Origin: Myxocyprinus asiaticus
Lineage: Eukaryota; Chordata; Actinopteri; Cypriniformes; Catostomidae
Direction: 5' to 3'
NCBI RefSeq assembly: GCF_019703515.2
Contig: NC_059362.1
Span: forward strand, 23,062,826 to 23,126,825
Length of the DNA: 64,000 nucleotides
Made by a program: the position numbers and the translations under genes. Below are positions 49,363 through 60,524 of this stretch, one piece after another. The notes beneath the pieces were generated by a model. The model was given only the letters and a program-made list of their open reading frames with translations, was not told where the DNA came from and did no database searches. The first letter of the stretch is position 1; every line of letters starts with the position of its first letter.

Positions 49363-52300
49363 CCCCGCCCCAGACTCGAAGCACATGCGGGTTGCCAGAA
49401 TGTTGACACGCAAATTAGCCAACTCATTATCCGTTTTAAAGGATTTCTGGGCTTTAATCTGTCTCTATCTGTCTCCATCTCCAATATTTATCCTTGTTTT
49501 ACTATGCCTCTGGTCATGGTGGTTTTTAGACGAATGACGAGGCTTTTTAGGTCAGGTGGAATCTGTTATTTCTGATCCAGTACGTTTGCTGGCTCCCATG
49601 GCTGCAGCACACAGTGTTGTTTGCCTGCAAACTTTTCCAAATCTGGCAACCCAGCGGTGTTGGAATACTATTGGTGAGTGGGCAGTGGGCGGGATCACAC
49701 AGGCCATACACAAACAGAAATTCCGGCCCGGAATGGAAACTTCAAAGTAGAATATACCGGCTGTAGCATTGTTATCGGAGAAGCCAGTATTTCAACTTAG
49801 CATGTTTCCTAATTCTCTAATGACATATATACATTTATATTCTGTTTACAACTATTTTAATCACATTTAAGCCTCTAAAAATTAATTTTTCTTTAATATT
49901 GAACTTCCATGTGTAATAATATGAGCTGTCACTGTTAGAATATCAACTACACATTTTAACACAAATTATTAACAAGTTGAAACCTACAAATTAAGCAGAA
50001 TTACACGTATAACAATTAAACGCTTGTATTATGAAAAAGTCCAGTGTGTCATCGCTGTCTGAATGTGATCTGCCAGGTCCAATTTACCTTTAATATTTTG
50101 AGTGACAGAAAAAACACCTCACTAGCATTTTCACGAAGTAAAGTGGTGCTGTAGGTTCACACCATCAACTCTTGGTGAAAAATATTTTTTGTGCTCCCAC
50201 ATGTAATCCATTTTGATCGACTCTTCTTAGTAGCGTCAATATAAACAGGAAGTTAGATGACAAAATTCGGAAGAGAGGAGCGTGGAAAAGAGGCAGGGCT
50301 AAATGAGAGGATAAACTCAAAAAAAAAAAAATCAGAATCCTAGATTGTTCAATTGTATTTGATTGTGACTAATAAGGCAAACAGTAAAAAGATGTGTGAT
50401 TCTGAAAGTATTTGTTAATAATCCACAAAGCTGGAGTGTTCAATGTCCCCAGCAGGACCCAAATCTCTCATGAATCAGTGCAGTTGCCACTTAAGTCTGC
50501 TGCTTTGAACAATCAGCGTCTGTGAGAAGGTACAGATCGTAAAATCAGAATCACATGTTCAACATACACAAAGTCAGTAGTCTGTAATGAAGTGATTGAC
50601 AGAGGTTGCTAAACTCCTGCATACTGGACCTTTTGAAACTCATACTTTCTATGGCCAGACACTTTAAAAGACTTGGGTCTATCGTGAGTTAAAACTTACA
50701 TTAAAGCTGTTTTCACACTTGGTTTGATTGCTTTGTCTAAACATAAGTTTGATTCTACTACCTCCCCATTGCTGGTTTCTCATTTCACATTGTACCACGG
50801 TACCTTTGCATCATCAACATGGATGATGTACCTTGAGTACCAGTCACAGCTGTTTAGTATTGCTAGGTAACATCTCAAGACAATAAGACGCCAGTTTCAC
50901 TGTTTTATTCTTGTTTTTGACTCTTTAGATTTATTACTAAAACTTTACATGCATAGAATGACAAAACATAAGGACATGGGAACTCGACATGTACCCTTAC
51001 ATCGATCCCATTCTGCTATGTTACTTACAAGCGGCATCTCCCATCAGACATTTTTGCATCAATTCAAATGTGTTTAGGGGACAGTAGAGTAAAATGAGCC
51101 AATTTTTTACAAAAATCTTTTGTGAAAAAGTCACTCCTTTAGGTCCTCTTTTAATTGAAAACATTATAAACAGAACAGTTAGTTATTAGAACATATTTGT
51201 TACAGAAATACCAGTCGCTCAACTTCCCCCAGGATGTTCGGTTCATTTTGCCCAATAGTGTCAATGACGATTTTGGGAAAAAGCACCTAGCTTAGTACTT
51301 CAGGACTAATATTGTGTTAATCAAATAATGGATATTTAAAAAACAAACAAATGGGGCCACTATGTTTGATTGCTCATATCTTAAAAATTCATAAAGACGT
51401 TTGCACGATTTTTGGCGTACTTCTACGACTTTTTGTAAGCAACAAAATTACGTTAGCAAACAAAGCAGTTTAAAGAACAATATGGCAGCTATCCACACAC
51501 ATAGTATGGCTAGTACAACCTCTGGTAGTCCCAGAACAGATAAAGTGTTTGTTTATGTCTGACTGAGATCCATTGAGTGAGAAAAAAGAAAAAAAGAAAG
51601 AAAAAAAAAAACATTCTGAGAAAAGTAGAAGGAATATACATAATTCAGTCTTTGTTTCATCACTGACCTGGAAAAGGTCAAAGAGTTTTTACTCGGTTTA
51701 CCAGCAGACTTCAAAGAGGATGAAAAAACTGTGGGTTGCATTGTATGATGATCAAGCAACCATCATTTATGTGAGAGCAACACAAAGAGACATATAGAAG
51801 GAGTTGAGAGAGGGAAAGGGGAAGCATATGAGTGTTTCTGTATATGGGATATTGAGAGAGTTTTATTTATATGATAGGTGAGAGATCGCACTGCTTTCTG
51901 CACTTCTCAGATGTAAGCATACATGGTGTCGCACCCCTTGGTGATGGGTAGTTGTTTGTCACTGCTGTGTGAGTGTGTGTTATCATAACATCCTGTTGTT
52001 CCCCTCACCTGAAAAATGTCAAGCCCTGAAAACCTCTTTCCCTGGAACAGTTCTCTCTGCCAAAAAGCATGCAGCTCTGCCTGAATGTGACCCGTCCCTT
52101 CCAACTTTAAACCACACATCTGGGTCACATCAAAGCAATGGACCTAGAAGACAGCCGGCTGGCGCTCTGTCCTGTCCAATTATATTCCTGGTAACATGGC
52201 CCTACTCCTCTCCACAACATCCCCCCCAACCCTGTTAGACAAATCTAGACCCGTTTCATGGCAAAGAAATAGAGCACAATCTTCTTTGCAGACTTTTGGG

Positions 52301-53999
52301 TTTGAATCTTGTGCCGTAGTTGAATAGAGTGCAAATCTACATAAATAATGTACAAAGAACTATGGAATTTATTTGAGTTCACTGATGTCAAATTTTAATT
52401 TCCTTCCAGTGAAGTGCTGAATTGGCAAATAATAATAATAATTTGAGCAATATTCATAATATTTAGATGAGCAAAATGGCTTCATTCAAAATTGTGATCC
52501 AATAGTTAGTCCTGCCAGTTGAAAACAAAAAGTACCCATATGGAGTGCACAGTGTCTACAGACTTCTTGATTGTTTTTTCACAACACTTATGTCCTTCCT
52601 TAAATGGACATTTTCACACCTAGTTTGTTTGAGCACTCTAAAGAGTCTGATATGAGTCTGAATGATATAATGTGTACATGTAAACAACCCAAATTATCTC
52701 AGACCCCCCTAAAAGGTCCCATAAATGAACCGAACTAAGACCACTTCGGGAAATAAACTCTCCCTTTAATCTTCGGGTGTTCTTTTTGAAAATCTTTTAA
52801 CATCTCCATTATCGTAGTGCTTGAAATACAATTTCCTCGTTCTCCTTTTTTTGGCCTGTTCCTTTAATGAGAATGAAATTTTTCATGATGCAGAAAAAAT
52901 GTAACTAATGAACCAATCTGTATAATGGAGTTAGTAATCACCCCTGTGCCAGTAAATTGCACTGCACTTGGCAGAATGTTACTGTAGATAACCAAATTAG
53001 AGCATCATTTAGTTAAGCTTCCTCTCTTAACATCAAGGTTTCTGTAATGATGTTTAGCCAGAGCTATCAAAATTTAACAATCCTCTTTAGAACTATATAA
53101 ATGCACCATGTTGCTTTTATAACTACATTTATTGAACAAGAAATCCATATTTCTACAGCATATGGAGCTATGGAGTTTCAAGAATCTTGTTCATACTGAT
53201 AGAGATTTAGGTTTATTTTTAGAGCTTACAGAGTGAAAAATCTTAAAATTACCATTCAGCTTGCCATCTATGTTTCATGTGCTTCTCATATTTAGCACTA
53301 GCCAATTGAACACTCTAAAACAAAAGGGGAGGGCACTGTGCAGAAAGGACAGACCTATATGGCCATGTGTTGGAGTGCTCTGTTGAACAACATAATGACA
53401 GGCGTTGTTTCCATGTGCGGTAAAGGTGAGCTGTTGTGCTATAAAGCTGTGGGGCCCCATGTTTTGTAACCGACCGCTGTTCAGAGAGAATTCTTTAGAA
53501 ATGTATTAATTCACTCAATACTCTTATTGGGGGCTCTTATTTGAGAATTTCTGTTACTGTAACAAATAAATAATTAACAAACTTTTAAGACACAAATACA
53601 ACTGACAGACATCGAAAACACATAGCACATAAAACAACAGAGGTATAGAGAAATAATACTGTTCTACCACTAAGTGCTGCCTGTACCGGACTGACAGCGA
53701 AAGACGTTTCACTGACCACTGCCTGCATCTCTTAAGTCAATTTAGGATAGACAAATGACTATAAAGTAATCATTAGTCTTAAAATGTAATCCTTATCCTT
53801 AAACCTGCCTTAACAATTTGAAAATGTATATAAAATCATGATTATTACACATTATGTATTCAACTAGATAATATTTGTCATACAGAATGTACATTAAGGA
53901 ATTATTTTCATCTCAATAGCAGTGAGTTACAGAGGTTTGGCACCATGACACTAAATGATTGCCCACCCATTGAGAAAGTCAGAATCTAGGGGTAGCAAG
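49363..53999. other. Intergenic spacer, 4.6 kb
   Basis: Decayed repeat pieces only, for example 'gttttcacacttggtttg' (50709) and 'attttcacacctagtttg' (52610), which look like related DNA-transposon ends. No exon, RNA gene or complete element recognised. Confidence 0.4.
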
Positions 54000-54634
54000 T
54001 TTGGAATATGAGGACCTACAAAAAGGTGTTTACGGTGAGGGGAAAGCTCTCAGATAATGCAAAGCTACTGAATCCTTTTAAGGTTGAGAGGTACCTTAGT
54101 GGATATGAGAAGAGACAGGCAGCAAACCATGACGTGCTGTTCATTGCCACGCGTGCCACATGCGCTGCTGATACAGTTCTACTCAGCAGTCATTGAGTCT
54201 GTCCTCTGTACTTCAATATCTGTCTGGTTTGGTTCAGCTACGAAATTGGATATCAGAAGATTACAAAGGACAGTTCGAACCGCTGAGAGGATTATTGGTT
54301 GCCCCCTGCCCCCCTTCAAGAACTACACACTTCCAGAATGAGGAAAAAGGCTGGAAAAATCACTCTGGACCCCACTCATCCTGCCCACTACCTTTTTGAA
54401 CTGTTGCCTTCTGGCCGACGCTTCAGAGCTCTGAGCACCAGAACCGTCAGCCACAGGAACAGTTTTTTCCCTCAGACTATGCATCTCATGAACAGTTAAA
54501 ACTGCCCCATTGAGCAATAATTAATGTGCAATATACAGCTTAGTCTTTTTATATTATCCAACACATCCAACCTCTTCTGCCATTACATTCCCTTGCACTG
54601 TATATAACCGATTTGTATTTAGATTTGCACTACG

Positions 54635-54681
<47 letters not shown>

Positions 54682-54858
54682 AAAATGTACATATGTATAT
54701 TGTCTGTGTATTCTATATATACTTTATATTTTTTTTAATTCATTTTTTAAAAGTCTTTTTGCTGTTTTATATTGTTGTGTACTGGAAGCTGCTGTCACCA
54801 AGACAAATTCCTTGTATGTGTAAGCATACTTGGCAATAAAGCTCATTCTGATACTGGC
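54000..54858 (+). mobile_element. 3' end of a non-LTR retrotransposon (LINE)
   Basis: In shifted frames the plus strand encodes VIESVLCTSISVWFGSATK, then RRLQRTVRTAERIIGCPLPP and DPTHPAHYLFELLPSGRRF. This is the C-terminal end of a teleost LINE reverse transcriptase. A 3' UTR with TA run (54638-54675) ends in 'ggcaataaagctcattctga'. 5' truncated and frameshifted, as usual for dead LINE copies. Confidence 0.85.
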
Positions 54859-55470
54859 ATCTCATTCTAAACTTCCCCAGAATTGACTGCAATTTTTAAC
54901 ACTTGTTAAGAGACTCCTCAGCTATTAAACAACCTTCTGCCCATTTAAACAGCTTTCATGACTTAATTTTGTTGATTCTTGCAGGAGCTGTGGCTTCCTC
55001 TTCCAAGAAATAAAATGCTCCGAGCCTGCAGCAAATACAGATCATGTATCATAGGTAAGATTTACTACCTACATTAATTTCCTTTGTTGGAGAGAGGCTC
55101 ATGAGCAACAACCAACCAACCAAATTATTACGAGTTGGCTCAATCATGTTAAATCTTACCAGTTCGTTCATATGAATTCTAGACGTGCAAATAGTCGGTG
55201 TAATGCAGAAGGAAAAGTTCCGCGTGTCAGATATTGTGTACATGCTTATTAATTTTATGCCCCAACCCAAAACTAAACCTAACCAGAGTATGTATGGATG
55301 ATTCAGAGTGTAGAGTAAGTTTTTTTTTTTTAGAAGACGAGGGCGAGTAATCTGATTGGCTGTTGCAAAAGTTCCAACTCATACAATTTCGCCAACACAT
55401 ATGAATCTGTGCGATTTCTCCGTGAGAGCCTGTTGGCCATGACGGTCTCATGTGTTCAAGACAAATAATG
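54859..55470. other. Intergenic, decayed repeat
   Basis: 55070-55450 carries an inverted arrangement around 'attacgagttggctcaatca' and 'gttccaactcatacaatttc', related to 36395-36790. No gene. Confidence 0.4.
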
Positions 55471-55495
55471 CAAATAATGACAAAGGCAAAGTATC

Positions 55496-55501
55496 TTTAT
55501 T
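55496..55501 (-). terminator. Polyadenylation signal of the dancr-like lncRNA
   Basis: Canonical AATAAA on the minus strand in AT-rich context, giving a terminal exon of about 625 bases. Confidence 0.5.
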
Positions 55502-55873
55502 GATTGGTAACCAGCAATACATAACTTTATGCATTATTTATAATCGAAACTGCATCAGTCAATGACAATACAATTAGCATTTTTCAAGCTATAACATTGG
55601 ATAATTGCAGCAACACATTTACTCTGGGATCAAGGTTTGGCTGGTTAGCCCCTGCTGGTAGACATCATAAGTACACATACAGGTAAAAAGCATGTTTCTC
55701 CATTGGATGGCCATGCAAAAGTGGCCAGAGTACTTTAACCAACACTACATATTTAATATGAAACAGGAGTTTTAATATAGTGTGATCAGTCTTTTATAGT
55801 GATTGGCCTAAATGGTCTCTGGAAGTGCCCATAAAGTAAAAATGGCAGCATCCAGGTCACGCAACTCCCGGGC

Positions 55874-55989
55874 GGTTGTGTCTAGAAGGGATCGCTCTCT
55901 CGTCAATTTCTCATGCATGCACATTCTGTTAAGATGTTTTCACCTGTGCTTTTTTTGACAAGAGAGGGATCCCTTCTAGACACGACCCT
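55874..55989. other. Long near-perfect hairpin in the lncRNA terminal exon
   Basis: Arms at about 55876-55909 and 55957-55988: 'tgtctagaagggatcgctct' opposes 'agagggatcccttctagaca'. About 32 of 35 positions pair, around a 45-base loop. It could be a small palindromic insertion or an RNA structure of the transcript. Confidence 0.6.
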
Positions 55990-56204
55990 CTCGGGCTGCA
56001 CATGCCAGCCAAGCAACTGCCATTAAGATGAAAGGGACTAACACACAGCTCTCTGTAGGTATTTTAGACTTATTGTCCCAGAGATAATGCTGTCATAAAT
56101 AGTATCTGTAAAAACAAGTGGGTAAAACTTTACTACAATTTTAATTCAGACAAGTCATGTCACATTTTGCTGAAGTTGGTATGTAACTATTTTATAGGAA
56201 TGTG

Positions 56205-56343
56205 TCTTGTGACAGGATCCAGGCACAGAGAAAGGACCTCTGACCACGGTTTTAGCAAGGGGTTGCTGTACCCCCCTTTTATGGCCACTTGAGACACTGA
56301 CAGCCTCCAGTGGACAAAGCATAGAAGGGATCATGCCACCAGC
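56205..56343 (-). ncRNA. H/ACA snoRNA candidate in lncRNA intron 4
   Basis: 5' hairpin with upper stem CACTG/CAGTG and base GGUGGC/GUGGCC, H box ATAAAA, then a 3' hairpin with upper stem CAGAG/CUCUG. The ACA box (56210-56208) is followed by three bases, AGA. The upper 3' stem ends 16 bases before ACA, satisfying the 14-16-base pocket rule for pseudouridylation guides. One of the two candidates here should be SNORA26 if the host is DANCR. Target site not predicted. Confidence 0.68.
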
Positions 56344-56507
56344 AGTCTAGTTGTAAGAACTCAGGGATGCTTTGATTCAGATAGACACCATATACTGACA
56401 TTAACTGCTTACCTAATGCCTGTGGTTCTGTTTCTCCATCTTTGCAAAAAATAAAATATAAGACTTTGAGTGATGATCTTAAACTTGATATGGTTAAATG
56501 TTACAAA

Positions 56508-56642
56508 AATTGTTTCTCACGACAGGATCCGAAGCAAGGAATATACAGCCAATACTTCAGGTTTTTGAGAGAATTCTTCTTCCCCCCCTGTGTTAGTCAT
56601 TCAAGTCATAGCAGGTCTTGAATGGGCAAAAAAGGGGGCAAC
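56508..56642 (-). ncRNA. H/ACA snoRNA candidate in lncRNA intron 3
   Basis: 5' hairpin with perfect upper stem CATTCAAG/CTTGAATG and basal stem CCCCCT/AGGGGG enclosing a two-sided pocket. H box AGAAGA at 56580-56575. 3' hairpin with upper stem CUGAAG/CUUCGG and basal TTCTC/GAGAA. The ACA box (56513-56511) is three bases from the end, and the pocket opens 15 bases before it. All H/ACA hallmarks are present in a 250-base intron. Likely guides rRNA or snRNA pseudouridylation; target unknown. Confidence 0.75.
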
Positions 56643-57440
56643 TAAAAAAATAAAAAATAAAAAAAAAAAATAAAAAAAAATCACTTACAGGTAATAGTTA
56701 GAGAATGACTCCTCCGCATTACTCTGTCCTCGAGGCCTTACAAACAACTGAGCCTAGACATGAAGAAAAAAATATAAGAAGAAACAAATTCCAACATCTC
56801 CAAAAATGAGCAGAATTTAGCATGCACACTACATTTAAGTATTCTTTGACAGTCTCTGGAGTTAAAAAGACTGAAAAAGTGTTGTCTTTTGTTAGTCAGA
56901 GGAAGCACATGGCTGTTACTTAAATACATTTAACTAGAACCGGACTTCCTTACCTATGCAACTAAGACATAGTAATTGATGAGCCTCTCTTCAGTCGGGG
57001 GATCAGATGGCCAATCTATAACATGAAAAATAACAAAAGGTTTAAGCTGCACCAGCAGGCAGACAGGCCGCACATTTACCAAGTGCAGACCGGATCTCGC
57101 GCCATACATGGATTTTCTACACTACATTTAAACAACAATAATCATGAAACGCATAAACGCAACTACATTCTTTTATTACACAAACTGTTTGACGCTCAGA
57201 AAAGTTTTAATACCTTCCTATTAAAGTACAGCAATCGTTTCAGCACACTTAACAGGTCACGCACATACAGCATGGTTTGTACATTTAAATCTTGCTGTTT
57301 CAATAAAACAAGCGAAGAACAGTCTAACTCATATTTAAGAAATAAATAAGCAGATATCTAATCATACACACTCACCAGCACCAATGTTGCGCCCGCTCAT
57401 GCTGCTTGCGTCTAATCGGTAGATCTGTGCTGAAGAGAAT

Positions 57441-58242
57441 GACCACGTGTGTGATCACAGTGAGGAATCCTGGGATATTTAAAGAGAGCCTCTAGCGGTA
57501 GAGAAGAGCCCATTGAACAAAGGGGCCTCCGTTTGTTCCTGAGAGGCAGCAGATGCCCAAACCCCGTCCCCACCCTAATGCTAACAATATGGAGCCTGGA
57601 AGGCTGACTACCCTTCAAGGAACAACGAGAGGCACCTTTCTTCCATCGCGTAGAGGGAGATGAGATACAGCTTTAAAAATTAAATAAAGTAACGTTCACA
57701 TACTATTGGGTTGAAAGGCTAAATCTTATCAACATGCTCAGTTTTAGAAATGGGCGTTTATGCGCTTTAAATGTGGATTATAAAAGTATAAAATATGATT
57801 TTTCTAGAGTGATCAGAGTTTAATTTGTGGTCAATAATATTGTTATTTTTTATTTTAATTATTTATTTATTTTTGCAAAATGTTACATAAATAAATTGAG
57901 ATGTAAAAAAATAAAAGAAATTCACAACATTCCAAAATCAGTTGATGGGTTAATATGCGTAACAAAAATGCACGACAATTATGCTATTTTTGAGTCTTCT
58001 TTGAAGATTAACCCCATGTGTTTTCTTTTTGTTTTAATTGTAATTTATGCCATATTTATTTGTATTTATTATATGTTCTTGCTGCTGCTCAGCTTCTTTG
58101 TTACTTTGTCATGAACTTTTGTAATTGTAAGGCCTGTTTTTGTTTGACCAAAAAAAGAGTAATTTATAAGGACACATTTTTATTGTGCATTACATAAACA
58201 GAGAACAGTTTGCATTGCATCGGAAATTTACAAGAAAAAGGG

Positions 58243-58291
<49 letters not shown>

Positions 58292-58760
58292 TGAAAATAG
58301 GGCAAGCATCAAAGTTAATCAAAATGAATAACAAATGCTCAGTCAAAAAGAAAAACAAGGTCATAATACTGCAGAAACTTGTTATTCTTTCCATTATGTA
58401 TGAGTGTAAGAGATTGTACAATATATTTCAATTAAAATGACTTCTAATCTGGGTAAAGAATCAAGAGATCTGCGATTTTTTTAAATGAATTAAGTATTTA
58501 CACTGCAAGACAAAATAAAAATAAAAATACAACGTGTTCACAGCATGATTATTGATGATCTTTTAATGATAATATTGAAAAGAACACATTACTGACTCGG
58601 ATTTCAAGCAGTGGACATAGTGTTATTTATGTTCATAAATGTATGGATGGAATGCACAGGAGTAAATCATAAAACTAGACAATGAATAATTTTTATTGTT
58701 TGTGTCCGTCATGCTTTATTATAGGTTGTGAATGTGACGTGAACTCATGTTTCCTCATTC
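57441..58760. other. Intergenic between the divergent lncRNA and usp46
   Basis: 57441-57660 is the GC-richer lncRNA promoter side with the TTTAAATAT box (57483-57475, minus). 57660-58740 is AT-rich with an (AAT)n microsatellite at 58244-58287. Confidence 0.5.
58244..58287. repeat. (AAT)n microsatellite
   Basis: About 14 perfect ATA/AAT units. Confidence 0.95.
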
Positions 58761-58930
58761 CATTGGCTACAACGAAACCTCGAGCGAATGTGTTTCTTCG
58801 TTCATTGGTGAATCAATCTGTCAATCAAGCCGCGCAGTGTTTCGTGTCGTAACACTAAATTCACCAATCCCGTCTCGATGGGCGGGGTTTAACCGCTAAT
58901 CCAGGATGTTAGTTTGTCGTCTAGTATGTG
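58760..58930 (+). promoter_or_regulatory. usp46: usp46 promoter (CCAAT boxes, TALE site, GC box)
   Basis: CCAAT boxes at 58762-58766 and 58804-58808 (as ATTGG) and 58864-58868 (CCAAT). CTGTCAATCA (58818-58827) is the reverse complement of the PBX-PREP decamer TGATTGACAG. An Sp1-type box GGGCGGGG is at 58880-58887. No TATA box, as usual for a broadly expressed gene. Initiation probably near 58910-58950. Confidence 0.65.
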
Positions 58931-59181
58931 CATCTAGCAACGATGTTTACAATAAAAATATTAGGCATTGGTATTCTTCGTTACAGTGACCATGAACAAA
59001 ACAACTAGATGACCACGGTAGACGTTTATTTCTCTCATTTGTTGCACTTTGAATGAGCAGCGGGGATTGAATGGTCACTGATTGCTGTCCTCGGTTAGGA
59101 TTGCAGTTTGGCCTGTCAGTGCGTCTATTACAATCATGCTTATTTCATAACAATGGCAGTGAAGGGCACCTTATAAACTAA

Positions 59182-59217
59182 ATGACTGTCAGAAATATCG
59201 CCTCCATTTGTAATATG
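59182..59217 (+). CDS. usp46: Ubiquitin-specific protease 46, first coding exon (partial gene)
   Basis: Encodes MTVRNIASICNM, identical as I recall it to the N-terminus of vertebrate USP46, and is followed directly by the donor GTAAGT in phase 0, the same place as in human, where the next exon begins Gly-Thr-Asn. USP46 is a deubiquitinase of the USP12/46 group that works with WDR48 and WDR20. The catalytic domain lies in exons beyond the window. Only 36 coding bases are present, and the intron continues to at least 64000. Orientation, opposite to rasl11b and the dancr-like unit, agrees with vertebrate synteny. The start is the only ATG giving this peptide. Confidence 0.93.
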
Positions 59218-59259
59218 GTAAGTATGAATGTGTGGCTAGTGCGCTGGCTAGCTCTTACG

Positions 59260-59326
<67 letters not shown>

Positions 59327-59330
59327 GGTA
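59260..59330. repeat. (GAT)n-(GGT)n microsatellite in usp46 intron 1
   Basis: About 16 GAT/TGA units passing into about six GGT units, 40 bases after the exon 1 donor. Confidence 0.95.
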
Positions 59331-59590
59331 TTTGTTGTTTGTTGTTTGTGTTCACTCACAGTCAGGTGCATGACCTCTCCTTTATGAGCTGATGTAGACA
59401 TTAATCGCCCTTGTATTAATACGTCTATCATCACTAGACATATTTACGTGCTCAAATAATAAACTTGAGGTGATAGTGTAAGAAAAAACTGATCTCTGTT
59501 TAAAAGGAAAGGCTAGCAGTATAAGTGATGCCCTCCTTGTGTTGTGATAGCTTACTTTACTCTTTACGTTATGTATCTGAGGTGTAAATC

Positions 59591-59630
<40 letters not shown>

Positions 59631-60524
59631 TTAATCATATTTAAGAGAAATCACAATCTCAGGGACAAAAAATAGGGGTAATCTGTGTTTAAAGGGTCTC
59701 TTTAAATTGTGATCACTGAAAGGTAAGTGGGATGATTCCAGAAATGACAATGTGTAGTTGTGCACTTTACATAATATATCAGAAATTCTCATTATTTATT
59801 TGTTGATAATTTTATAATAAACATCTGCCCTTAACATTATAACTGATCTTACATTTAACAATGCTTTTCAAACCTTGCTCAGCACAGAACTAGAAAAACA
59901 TAGGTGACACATTTATGTTACAATTTGTGTTAAATATAACTGTAATTTTAGTGCTTTTCATGCTTGACCAATTTCTGTTTTCTTTATATACAAAAATGTT
60001 TCTACACTTTTGTGCTTAGTGCCTCTGTATGACCCTTTTGCCATTTTGAGGGCTTATCATGTAGGCTATTAGGAACAGAATTTTTTTATGTAATAGGACA
60101 GTGCAGTGCTTCAGTTTCTTTGAAGCATTTTTGTGGGATATCTGTCATTGCCTGAATATTTCAGTGCCTGAAACTGGCCTAAGGTCTCACATCCATGTCC
60201 ACTGTTCATCCTCAGATAACTACAGGTGGCATGTAAATCAGGACTAGATGTGGTTCGCAATATATTATGAATAGTGAATTATTGCCAGCGTGAAGGGACT
60301 CAGACTTAACGTCTGACTGCTGTTTAGTGCTGGTTATGTAACCAATGGACAGACAGGGTTCATTTGTTCATCGTTTTGTGTTTGGGGCCACATTTTGTAG
60401 TGACTCATTGACCACAGTACTACACAAGCTAATGAAATGTGCTCCTTTATGTCTTCCATGTAGAGTCCTGCTTAAATTACATTATTAATGTGTGTTTGGT
60501 GGTGTGCACAGCTGCAGACCTGTA
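59331..60524 (+). other. usp46 intron 1, unique part
   Basis: Contains (TTA)n at 59594-59630. No exon or repeat end recognised elsewhere. Confidence 0.5.

Larger units (their letters stand above)
55475..57440 (-). ncRNA. dancr: Spliced lncRNA, snoRNA host gene, candidate dancr (snhg13) orthologue
   Basis: On the minus strand I read five exons with consensus splice sites: about 57440-57376, 57015-56954, 56753-56689, 56439-56413 and 56105 to about 55480, the last followed by AATAAA (55501-55496). Donors are GTGAGT, GTAAGG, GTAAGT and GTAAGC; all acceptors follow T-rich tracts. Exon 2 has stops in every frame, so it is non-coding apart from a 28-codon ORF that ends exactly at the exon 2 donor. 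Introns 3 and 4 each hold one H/ACA snoRNA candidate, the hallmark of a snoRNA host gene. A pyrimidine tract (TTCTCTTC, 57439-57432) about 40 bases after a TTTAAATAT box suits a 5'-TOP start. Position and strand between usp46 and rasl11b match human DANCR, which hosts SNORA26. The symbol rests on synteny and snoRNA content, not on sequence similarity. Exon ends are predictions. Confidence 0.68.

Noticed and set aside
57412..57618. 68-codon minus-strand frame
   Set aside because: Covers the proposed lncRNA promoter and first exon and would require transcription starting upstream of the TATA-like box. No domain.
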